Assembly: GCA_050181835.1 (NCBI GenBank)
Contig: JBFXCU010000010.1
Span: 21,679-85,678, forward strand
Direction: 5' to 3'
Length of the DNA: 64,000 bases
Source of the DNA: CAILZL01 sp050181835
Lineage (GTDB): Bacteria; Pseudomonadota; Gammaproteobacteria; Steroidobacterales; Steroidobacteraceae
Numbering within the stretch: the stretch's first letter is position 1; each line of letters starts with the position of its first letter. The translations under genes and the position numbers were made by a program. Shown here in pieces: positions 42,415 to 49,499 of this stretch. Under the pieces are notes generated by a model that saw only the letters and a list, made by a program, of their open reading frames with translations, had not been told where the DNA came from and did no database searches.

Positions 42415-42921
42415 CTACTTACAAGAACCAGGAAGGAATTGTGAAGGGATGCCACCAGTACCAGGAGCGACACACTTCCAAGAGGCGACTTGTTTGCCTA
42501 TGTCACTAGCAACGGTCATTGCGGTAGTGGCGGCGGTGTCTACATATGGAGTTAGCGTAAGCGTTTTGCCATCAAGGGTGGTATCACCCCATGCGCCTGT
42601 CGTCGTAGTTACGGTGATTACGCCGTCCGTAGATGTGGTTACCGATAGCACATATTTTGATGGTGCGTTTGCAGCGGTACCCGCTGTATTGGATTCGCAA
42701 CCCCAGTTATTAGCACCAGGCCCGGCAGTGCCTGAGCTGGACTGATACACTTCGGTAACAGTCGTGCGGCACTGACTTGCGGCAAGTACGACTTCAGATA
42801 TCTTCGCTTTCTTTGTGTATGTGCTGTAGGCAGGCAGCGCCACGGCGGCCAAGATGCCGATGATGGCTACCACGATCATCAATTCGATGAGCGTAAAGCC
42901 CTTTTGAACTTGTTTAAGCAT
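42415..42921 (-). CDS. pilA: PilA, major type IV pilin
   Basis: 168-residue precursor. Short basic leader MLKQVQKG, cleaved by PilD before FTLIELMIVVAIIGILAAVA, giving an N-methyl-Phe pilin with the conserved Glu5. The globular part is Thr/Ser-rich. One Cys pair lies in the middle (QCRTT...WGCES) and another near the C-terminus (WKCVAPGTG...PGSCK), the usual D-region disulfide. The ATG at 42921 follows GGAG. Probably the major subunit, because it has a sigma-54 promoter and its own terminator. Confidence 0.96.
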   Translation of the reverse strand: MLKQVQKGFTLIELMIVVAIIGILAAVALPAYSTYTKKAKISEVVLAASQCRTTVTEVYQSSSGTAGPGANNWGCESNTAGTAANAPSKYVLSVTTSTDGVITVTTTTGAWGDTTLDGKTLTLTPYVDTAATTAMTVASDIGKQVASWKCVAPGTGGIPSQFLPGSCK

Positions 42922-42984
42922 GAAAATCTCCATAAGCATTAGTTAACTAAAAGCTGTCGGCGTTTTGCGCCTGCTGGGGATAAA

Positions 42985-42999
42985 GCAATCCCTGTGCCA
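42985..42999 (-). promoter_or_regulatory. Sigma-54 promoter of pilA
   Basis: Minus strand TGGCAC, AGGGA, TTGC: a perfect match to the sigma-54 -24/-12 consensus with the required 5-base spacing. Predicted start of transcription is near 42974, about 50 bases before the pilA ATG. The sigma-54 activator PilR is encoded directly upstream, as in Pseudomonas. Confidence 0.9.
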
Positions 43000-43031
43000 A
43001 CTTTTCAGTTTGTTGCTAACTGCTTGATTGT

Positions 43032-43127
43032 CGGCAAGCACTTGCCGTGTTGTGTGATGTGGTTCGCGCTTTATAGCTTGCGGCAAGTGAAACGGTTGCT
43101 GTTGTCACTGACAAGGATTGTCAGTGA
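43032..43127 (-). promoter_or_regulatory. Inverted repeats upstream of pilA, candidate PilR sites
   Basis: Two palindromes lie upstream of the sigma-54 promoter: CGGCAAG / CTTGCCG (43032-43047) and TCACTGACA / TGTCAGTGA with a 5-base spacer (43105-43127), plus a further CGGCAAG at 43081-43087. Distances of roughly 35-130 bases suit an enhancer-binding activator. That PilR binds them is inferred from position only. Confidence 0.5.
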
Positions 43128-43189
43128 GTGACGCAAAGCGTCCGTGATGAGCTGGTGATTTGCATGATGTGGATGTGCTGTAGCGTGGT

Positions 43190-44569
43190 TTATTCTAATC
43201 CCAGCTTCTTAATGCGATAACGCAATGATCGAAAGCTCATACCCAGCAATGCTGCGGCCTTGGTTTTATTGAAGCGCGCTTGCTCTAGCGCTTTCATAAT
43301 GGCGTCGCGTTCGATATCTTCCAGTGCATCGCCCAAGGTTTCTCCAATTGGGTTTTCTCCAGGCAGGGCTTCACCGGAGATGACTTTGGCGTTTATAGGC
43401 AGCGTAATATCGCTCTGAGTGGTTCGTGGCCGCAACTGTAGATCGTCAATGTCAATATTGTGCTGGCTGCACAGGGTGGCGGCACGTTCCAGTATGTTTT
43501 CCAGTTCACGCACATTGCCGGGGAAGTGATAGTGCGTGAGTGCCTGCAATGCATCAGGCGTAATGGTGAGCGTTTGTTTCAGCTGCTTGCTTTGGCGCTT
43601 CAGTATCGACTCAATCAGTTCGGCGATGTCATCGCTGCGTTCGCGCAGTGATGGCACGCGCAGCTCGATCACATTCACGCGGTAGTACAGATCTTCGCGA
43701 AAGGTACCTGCGCTGACCATGTTAGCGAGCTGCTTGTGAGTGGCGGAAAGAATGCGTACATCAACCGGGATCTCTTTTGCTTCACCAACCGGTCGCACGG
43801 TTTTTTGTTGAATGACGCGCAGTAATTTTACCTGCATGTGCAAGGGTAGATCGGCGATTTCATCCAGAAACAATGTGCCACCTTCGGCGCTTTGGATCAG
43901 GCCCTGTTTATCAGATACGGCGCCGGTGAAGCTGCCCTTCTTGTGACCGAACAATTCGCTTTCCATTAACTCGCTGGGGATTGCGCCACAGTTTACTGGC
44001 ACAAATGGGGCGTCACGGCGCGCGCTGGTGTCGTGAATCAAGTGTGCGACCAGTTCTTTACCGGTGCCGGATTCGCCACAAATATGGACTGGTGCCTGAC
44101 TGCGTGACACTTTGTCGATCATGTCACGCAAGGCATTCATTGCAGCGGACTGACCCAACAAGCGAATTTTAGGCAATATGCCAGTCGCTTCGAGATTGTC
44201 AGTCAATTTCAATGTTGCCGTGATCAACTTGCGCAGCGATGCCAGATCCAGTGGTTTGGAAATGAAGTCGAAGGCACCCAGTTTTAATGCGCGCACTGCT
44301 GATTCGACATTGCCATGTGCGGTAATGACCGCGACCGGTAACTGCGGGTGATTGTTCTGAATCAACTTCACCAGATCAAGTCCGTTACCGTCTGGCAAGT
44401 GCATATCGGTGAGGCATAGCTGGAACTCGCCACTGCGCAGTAAGCGCGTTGCCGTGGCCAAGTCCGGCGCAGCACTGACGTCGATATCCATGCGCTCCAG
44501 GGTGATGCCCAGTAGCTCACGGATATCGGCTTCGTCATCAACAATTAAGGCGCGGGGGTTATTGGGCAT
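43190..44569 (-). CDS. pilR: PilR, sigma-54-dependent response regulator
   Basis: 459 residues: receiver domain with the phospho-acceptor Asp in LCLTDMHLPDGNGLDLV (about residue 56), AAA+ domain with Walker A CGESGTGKELVAHLIH, the sigma-54 contact loop GSFTGAVSDKQGLIQSAEGG (here GSFTGA in place of GAFTGA), Walker B TLFLDEIADLP, and a C-terminal Fis-type helix-turn-helix (LGMSFRSLRYRIKKLGL). It activates pilA. It is separated from its kinase gene pilS by a toxin-antitoxin pair. Confidence 0.95.
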   Translation of the reverse strand: MPNNPRALIVDDEADIRELLGITLERMDIDVSAAPDLATATRLLRSGEFQLCLTDMHLPDGNGLDLVKLIQNNHPQLPVAVITAHGNVESAVRALKLGAFDFISKPLDLASLRKLITATLKLTDNLEATGILPKIRLLGQSAAMNALRDMIDKVSRSQAPVHICGESGTGKELVAHLIHDTSARRDAPFVPVNCGAIPSELMESELFGHKKGSFTGAVSDKQGLIQSAEGGTLFLDEIADLPLHMQVKLLRVIQQKTVRPVGEAKEIPVDVRILSATHKQLANMVSAGTFREDLYYRVNVIELRVPSLRERSDDIAELIESILKRQSKQLKQTLTITPDALQALTHYHFPGNVRELENILERAATLCSQHNIDIDDLQLRPRTTQSDITLPINAKVISGEALPGENPIGETLGDALEDIERDAIMKALEQARFNKTKAAALLGMSFRSLRYRIKKLGLE

Positions 44570-44592
44570 GGGCTGTGGGCTGTAGGCTGTAG
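44570..44592. repeat. GGCTGTAGG-type repeat between toxin gene and pilR
   Basis: Direct copies of the family word, GGGCTGTGGGCTGTAGGCTGTA, fill the whole gap between the toxin stop and the pilR start. Unlike the copies at 28779 and 48159 there is no inverted partner here. Confidence 0.7.
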
Positions 44593-44886
44593 TTAGAGTT
44601 GATATTTCTTGATATCAAGCGATCCATGGAACACGCCCAGAATACTGACATCGCGGTTGTCTTTGAGCAGATAGGCCAACCGATAGTGCCCGTAGAGCAG
44701 AATGCGAACGTCTCGATCTGAGTCAAGATAGCGATGACCGATTTCTGGAAATTCCAGCAGAAGCTGTGCCCTTTCGTAAGTGCCCGCCACTGTATTTATG
44801 GCTGCGCTAGGGTTATCTGCGGCAATATACTCAAAAATATCTTTAAGCCACTGTTGCGCCTCTTCCGTCCAGACTATTTCTGCCAT
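44593..44886 (-). CDS. RelE/ParE-family toxin
   Basis: 97 residues of the RelE/ParE fold: VWTEEAQQWLKDIFEYIAAD at the N-terminus, ERAQLLLEFPEIGHRYLDSD, VRILLYGHYRLAYLLKDNRD and ILGVFHGSLDIKKYQL at the end. Members either cleave mRNA on the ribosome (RelE) or block gyrase (ParE); sequence alone does not decide, but the helical N-terminus is ParE-like. It overlaps its antitoxin gene by 13 bases. The pair interrupts the usual pilS-pilR operon. Confidence 0.9.
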   Translation of the reverse strand: MAEIVWTEEAQQWLKDIFEYIAADNPSAAINTVAGTYERAQLLLEFPEIGHRYLDSDRDVRILLYGHYRLAYLLKDNRDVSILGVFHGSLDIKKYQL

Positions 44887-45059
44887 GACTGGATACGATG
44901 CTTCATTTCACCATTCGAAATTACGCGGCTGCTATCAGCGTCGATAAGTCCGCGCTGAACCATGAGATGAAAGGCGAGTTCCCGCACAATTTCCTCTCCT
45001 GAACTGTCTTCGGGCTGCCCTTGAATCAATTGGGTCAGTTCTTCTTTCGCGGTTGCCAT
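44874..45059 (-). CDS. Antitoxin of the RelE/ParE pair
   Basis: 61 residues, EELTQLIQGQPEDSSGEEIV and RELAFHLMVQRGLIDADSSR, ending VISNGEMKHRIQSWQK. This is the pattern of small all-helical antitoxins found directly upstream of RelE/ParE toxins. It has a ribosome site GGAG before its ATG and precedes the toxin, the standard order. 68 bases separate it from pilS. It probably represses its own promoter, which I could not define. Confidence 0.87.
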   Translation of the reverse strand: MATAKEELTQLIQGQPEDSSGEEIVRELAFHLMVQRGLIDADSSRVISNGEMKHRIQSWQK

Positions 45060-45127
45060 GGCTGCTCCAGAATAGGGTGCAAGGTACGAGTTGACGAACG
45101 GCTGAGTTGTGGCTCAATGCTCGGTTT

Positions 45128-46765
45128 TCAAATCTCCCACCGTTGCGGATCGGAGAATACTATGCGGAAAGTGCTGCCACCACCATGGCGTGGTTCGTAG
45201 ATCAGGACAGCACGATTACAATGTGCGAGTTCGCGTGCAATAAATAATCCCAAACCAGTTCCGCCTTCGCCAGCAGTAAAAAATGGCTCAAAGATACGCT
45301 CGGCTTGTTCGGTGGAAATGCCTGCGCCACGATCAGCAATTTCCAGATAGGGGCGATTGGTGTTGCTGATGCGGCCATAGCGCATCTCAATTAACTTGCC
45401 GGCAGCATTTTGTCCATATTTAAGCGCGTTTTCGCAGAGATTGGACAGGATCTGGTGCAAGTGCGAGATGTCAACGTTGATGCCGACCGGATAACCGGGG
45501 TGGTTGATACGCAGTTGTGTGGTGTCTAGTTGAAAGCTCTGCCGAAACTGGTCGCTGAACTCTTCTACCCAGTCATTGAGTGACAGGGCTTCAGCATGAC
45601 TATTTTCGCGGCGTGATAGCTGCAAAATATTTTCAATGATGGTGCTAACGCGTTCGGCATTGCTGGTAATGATGTGACCGAGACGCTGATCTGCTGTACT
45701 CAAGCCTGGGGATTCGAGTAGCAGTTGTGCGGCGTGGCTCATGGCCCCGACTGGGTTGCGAACCTCGTGGGCGATACTGGCACTCAGCCGACCTAATGCA
45801 GCGAGCTTGGCTTGTTGGACTCGCTCGGTAACGATGCTGGTATCTTCCAGAAAAATCAGCGTTGGGCCTGGGTCTATAGTGGTCAGTGCTACAAAATGCG
45901 GTTGAATTAATGTTCCGCCATTTGCTGATACCAGATTAGCAGTGTTGTGGTGGTTATCGGCTTCGTGGCGTCGCCAGATGTCGAGCAGGTAAAGTAGTCG
46001 TGGCGAAATCTCGCCTAGCAAGGTATTGGTTGCTATTGGGCCATCTTTGAGTAGTTGCGCTGCAGATTCGTTAATCAGACGCACGCGATCTTGGGCGTCG
46101 ACCACCAGAATGCTTTCGCGTAGATGCTGCACAATGAATTCATTGAGTTCAGCCAGATTGGCAATGTCCACTTCGCGCTGCTTGATTACTGCCTCGCTGT
46201 CCTGCAGGCGTCTGGTAGCGTAGCTGGCGCCAAGGCTTAGGCTGAACATCAGCGCGCCGAGCATGCCCGCCGCAGTCAGGCCACGTGCATCGCTAACAAG
46301 ATTGAGTACGCCAAAACCTTGTTGCAATAGCAGTCCGAGCGTGGCGATGGCTGCCAACAACAGCCCAAGGCGCGGCTTGATAATCAGGCTGGCGGCGGCG
46401 ACCGGCAAAATCAGCAGTGCGCCAAGACCGCTATCAATGCCACCACTGCTGTAGGTCAGCAGGCTGACGGCGATAATGTCGGTCAACACCTGGGTCAAAG
46501 CTTGAATCTGAATTTCTGGCCAATGGCGTTTGATACTGATGAAGGTGAGTAGCGCAAAAAATTCGTAACTACTCAGAACGAAGACGAACAAGAGCGGCTG
46601 TTGTGAGCCGACCGGTGCAGGTTGCAGTGTTAAAAACAGGCTGCCTAGCACCATTGGAATCAACACGCGGAAACAGTTCAATAACAGCAGAATTCGCCAT
46701 GCTGGTGCGTCCGAGCGGGCTGTGAGTGGCAGGATATTGGCAGCGGCTGTGGTGGCGGTGTTCAT
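45128..46765 (-). CDS. pilS: PilS, sensor histidine kinase for pilin expression
   Basis: 545 residues: six predicted membrane helices in the first ~190 residues, a PAS-like cytoplasmic domain, then the kinase core with H-box LSASIAHEVRNPVGAMSHAA (phospho-His), N-box LSNLCENALKYGQN, and G-boxes EIADRGAGIS and FFTAGEGGTGLGLFIAREL. It phosphorylates PilR. ATG 46765 is used; a GTG 18 bases earlier is possible. Transcription must pass through the toxin-antitoxin pair to reach pilR unless pilR has its own promoter. Confidence 0.93.
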   Translation of the reverse strand: MNTATTAAANILPLTARSDAPAWRILLLLNCFRVLIPMVLGSLFLTLQPAPVGSQQPLLFVFVLSSYEFFALLTFISIKRHWPEIQIQALTQVLTDIIAVSLLTYSSGGIDSGLGALLILPVAAASLIIKPRLGLLLAAIATLGLLLQQGFGVLNLVSDARGLTAAGMLGALMFSLSLGASYATRRLQDSEAVIKQREVDIANLAELNEFIVQHLRESILVVDAQDRVRLINESAAQLLKDGPIATNTLLGEISPRLLYLLDIWRRHEADNHHNTANLVSANGGTLIQPHFVALTTIDPGPTLIFLEDTSIVTERVQQAKLAALGRLSASIAHEVRNPVGAMSHAAQLLLESPGLSTADQRLGHIITSNAERVSTIIENILQLSRRENSHAEALSLNDWVEEFSDQFRQSFQLDTTQLRINHPGYPVGINVDISHLHQILSNLCENALKYGQNAAGKLIEMRYGRISNTNRPYLEIADRGAGISTEQAERIFEPFFTAGEGGTGLGLFIARELAHCNRAVLIYEPRHGGGSTFRIVFSDPQRWEI

Positions 46766-46979
46766 CACGCGCCAAGTTAGCACGGTGCATGCAAAATGCG
46801 CGAATCAACTGCATTGGAATTCAGTAACTCTGTGCGCGCAGTAGCAGAGTGCTTTGCTTCTGGTTGCAATTGCTACAGAATACGCCGCCCTGCGGTCAGG
46901 ATCAGTGCCGACAATTATGGCTGTTGCTGACGCTTGATTTTTAATGATTTTTAACTTTTGAACCCGAGACGCATCGCGC

Positions 46980-48146
46980 ATGAATCTGCACGAATATCAG
47001 TCGAAACAACTTTTCGCTCGTTATGGCATTCCGGTGCCAGTGGGCCAAGTGGCTTCAACCCCGCAAGAGGCGGCCGATGCGGCCCGCAAGATCGGCGGCA
47101 GTAAGTGGGTGGTAAAGGCCCAGGTTCATGCTGGTGGTCGCGGCAAGGCGGGCGGCGTTAAATTGGTTGATTCGCCGGAAAAAGCGGCTGAAGCGGCCAA
47201 GGCGATGTTTGGTAAGTATCTGCATACCCATCAGACAGGTCCTGAGGGACTGCCGATTCACCAAGTGTATGTCGAGCCTGCCAGTAAGATTGAGCGCGAA
47301 CTCTACGTCAGCATGGTGCTGAATCGCGAGACCAGCCATATTGCCTTCATCGTGTCGCCTGCAGGCGGCATGGATATCGAAGAAGTGGCTGAACACACAC
47401 CAGAAAAACTGATTCGTGTAGATATTCATCCGGCGGCTGGGTTGCAGCCGTCTCAGTGCAAAATCATGGCATTCGCATTGGGCTTATCTGGCAAGCAGGT
47501 AGAAGAGTTCAGCGGCATTGCCCAAGCGCTGTACAAACTATATCTGGAAAAAGATGCCAGCTTGCTCGAAATCAATCCATTGATCGTCACCGGTGAAGGT
47601 CATTTGGTCGCCTTGGATGCCAAACTCAACATCGAAGACAGCGCCTTGTTCCGTCAAAAAGAACTGGCCGGTTGGCGCGATCCGTCGCAAGAAGATGAAA
47701 CCGAGAATGAAGCGGCTAAGCATGAACTGAACTATGTGTCTTTGGATGGCGATATCGCTTGCATGGTGAACGGTGCGGGCTTGGCTATGGCTACCATGGA
47801 CGTGATCAAGCTGCATGGCGGCGAGCCTGCCAATTTTCTGGATGTGGGTGGCGGCGCCACCAAGGAACGCGTTACAGCGGCGTTCAATCTGATTTTATCC
47901 AACTCGAAGGTAAAGGCGATTCTGGTCAATATCTTCGGTGGCATCGTCCGGTGCGACATGATTGCCGAAGGCATCATCGCAGCAGTAAAAGACGTCGGCG
48001 TGCAAGTGCCGGTGGTGGTGCGTATTGAAGGCACTAATGCCGAAGCGGGCCGCAAGCTGCTTGCAAACAGTGGTCTGGCGCTGATCGCGGCAACCGACCT
48101 GACTGACGCAGCCAAAAAAGTGGTCGCAGCGGTGAAGAAGAAATAG
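46980..48146 (+). CDS. sucC: SucC, succinyl-CoA synthetase beta subunit
   Basis: ADP- or GDP-forming beta subunit of the TCA-cycle enzyme. 388 residues: MNLHEYQSKQLFARYGIPVP, the ATP-grasp segment WVVKAQVHAGGRGKAGGVKL, LEINPLIVTGEGHLVALDAK, GDIACMVNGAGLAMATMDVI, GGGATKERVTAAFNLILSN and NIFGGIVRCDMIAEGII. Length equals the E. coli protein. A repeat element fills most of the 106-base gap to sucD. Confidence 0.97.
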   Translation: MNLHEYQSKQLFARYGIPVPVGQVASTPQEAADAARKIGGSKWVVKAQVHAGGRGKAGGVKLVDSPEKAAEAAKAMFGKYLHTHQTGPEGLPIHQVYVEPASKIERELYVSMVLNRETSHIAFIVSPAGGMDIEEVAEHTPEKLIRVDIHPAAGLQPSQCKIMAFALGLSGKQVEEFSGIAQALYKLYLEKDASLLEINPLIVTGEGHLVALDAKLNIEDSALFRQKELAGWRDPSQEDETENEAAKHELNYVSLDGDIACMVNGAGLAMATMDVIKLHGGEPANFLDVGGGATKERVTAAFNLILSNSKVKAILVNIFGGIVRCDMIAEGIIAAVKDVGVQVPVVVRIEGTNAEAGRKLLANSGLALIAATDLTDAAKKVVAAVKKK

Positions 48147-48158
48147 GTTGCGAGATGA

Positions 48159-48232
48159 GGGCTGTAGACCGTAGGCCACAGGCTGTAGGTCAGAAGCAGA
48201 TCCTCCGAACTCACAGCCTACAGCCTACAGCC
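48159..48232. repeat. GGCTGTAGG-family inverted repeat between sucC and sucD
   Basis: Left arm 48159-48191 and right arm 48212-48232 carry copies of GGCTGTAGG and its complement around a 20-base centre. The arrangement resembles the element after ftsZ. It could form a large hairpin in the sucCD transcript. Confidence 0.8.
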
Positions 48233-48252
48233 AAATTTAGAGTCCCATTCTT

Positions 48253-49365
48253 ATGTCCATCCTAGTCAACAAACATACCAAGGTTATCTGCCAGGGCTTT
48301 ACCGGCAAGCAGGGAACCTTCCATTCCGAACAATGTATCGCCTACGGCACCAAATTGGTGGGTGGGGTCACGCCGGGCCGTGCGGGTGAAAAGCATCTTG
48401 GCCTGCCGGTGTTCAACACTGCTCGCGATGCGGTGGCAGCCACCGGTGCTACGGTCAGCATGATTTACGTACCGGCACCGTATGCCGCCGATGCCATCCT
48501 TGAAGCCGCTGATGCGGGCATCGAACTGATTGTGTGCATTACCGAAGGCATTCCGGTGAACGACATGGTCAAGGTCAAGGCAGCGCTGGCAGATTACGGT
48601 AGCTTACTGATAGGCCCCAACTGCCCCGGCATCATTACTCCGGGCGAATGCAAAATCGGCATCATGCCGGGCTTCATTCACAAGCCGGGCAAGGTTGGCA
48701 TCGTGTCGCGTTCCGGCACCTTGACCTATGAGGCGGTGTTCCAAACCACCAATATTGGTTTGGGTCAGAGCACCTGCGTGGGTATCGGTGGTGATCCGGT
48801 GCGTGGCCTTAACTTCGTTGAAGTGCTGGCCATGTTCGAACAAGACCCGCAGACCGAGGCCATTATCATGGTGGGCGAAATTGGTGGTAGCGATGAAGAA
48901 GCGGGTGCGCGATTCATCAAGGACAATGTTACCAAGCCGGTGGTGTCTTATATCGCGGGTGTAACCGCGCCTCCCGGCAAGCGCATGGGGCACGCTGGTG
49001 CCATTGTTGCTGGTGGCAAGGGCACGGCAGCGGATAAGTTCGCGGCATTGGAAGATGCCGGGGTGCGCACGGTGCGTTCGCCAGCTGAGTTGGGTGCGGC
49101 CATTGCCGAGGAATACGCCAAGCACGGCAAGAAGAAGGCAAAGAGCAAAGCCAAGACCAAAGCGAAGGTAAAAGCTGCTCCGGTGAAAAAACGCAGCAAG
49201 CCTGCGACGAAAAAAGCAGCCAAGAAAAAGGTGGCTAAAAAGTCCGTTAAGAAAGCAGTCAGGAAAATGGTGAAAAAGCTCGCCAAAAAGCCAGCTAAGA
49301 AAGTTGCCGCCAAGTCCAAGAAGCCGGTGGCGAAAAAGAGCAAGAAGGTTACCAAAAAGAGGTAA
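48253..49365 (+). CDS. sucD: SucD, succinyl-CoA synthetase alpha subunit, with lysine-rich tail
   Basis: 370 residues; the enzyme is normally about 290. Residues 1-292 are a full alpha subunit: VICQGFTGKQGTFHSEQCIA (CoA binding), GPNCPGIITPGECKIGIMPG, GGDPVRGLNFVEVLAMFEQD, and GHAGAIVAGGKGTA with the phosphorylated His. Residues 293-370 (bases 49129-49362) are a low-complexity basic tail with 37 Lys, 3 Arg and no acidic residue, in AKKK/PAKK-like patterns as in histone H1-like or AlgP proteins. No stop or start separates the parts. The tail may bind nucleic acid or polyphosphate. Confidence 0.95.
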   Translation: MSILVNKHTKVICQGFTGKQGTFHSEQCIAYGTKLVGGVTPGRAGEKHLGLPVFNTARDAVAATGATVSMIYVPAPYAADAILEAADAGIELIVCITEGIPVNDMVKVKAALADYGSLLIGPNCPGIITPGECKIGIMPGFIHKPGKVGIVSRSGTLTYEAVFQTTNIGLGQSTCVGIGGDPVRGLNFVEVLAMFEQDPQTEAIIMVGEIGGSDEEAGARFIKDNVTKPVVSYIAGVTAPPGKRMGHAGAIVAGGKGTAADKFAALEDAGVRTVRSPAELGAAIAEEYAKHGKKKAKSKAKTKAKVKAAPVKKRSKPATKKAAKKKVAKKSVKKAVRKMVKKLAKKPAKKVAAKSKKPVAKKSKKVTKKR

Positions 49366-49427
49366 GCGTCAAGGACAGAGCGGTTACTAAGCTTGCCCTG
49401 CCTGCGCCAGACATTGTTACTATCACC

Positions 49428-49460
49428 AACGCCCTCATGGCTCTGCGCTACGAGGGCGTT
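49428..49460 (+). terminator. Hairpin after sucD
   Basis: Perfect 9-bp inverted repeat AACGCCCTC / GAGGGCGTT with a 15-base loop, 63 bases past the sucD stop and 40 before nadE. GTCGTTTG follows rather than a clean T run, so termination would be partial. Confidence 0.55.
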
Positions 49461-49499
49461 GTCGTTTGTCAGGTTTTTCACTTACACATATAAAACAGC

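Noticed and set aside
49428..49460. Attenuator for nadE
   Set aside because: The hairpin has no clean T run, no leader peptide and no alternative pairing that I could find.
48948..49481. Minus-strand frame with Phe/Leu-rich hydrophobic stretch opposite the sucD tail
   Set aside because: The hydrophobic run is the mirror of lysine codons (AAG/AAA read as CTT/TTT) and not a membrane protein.
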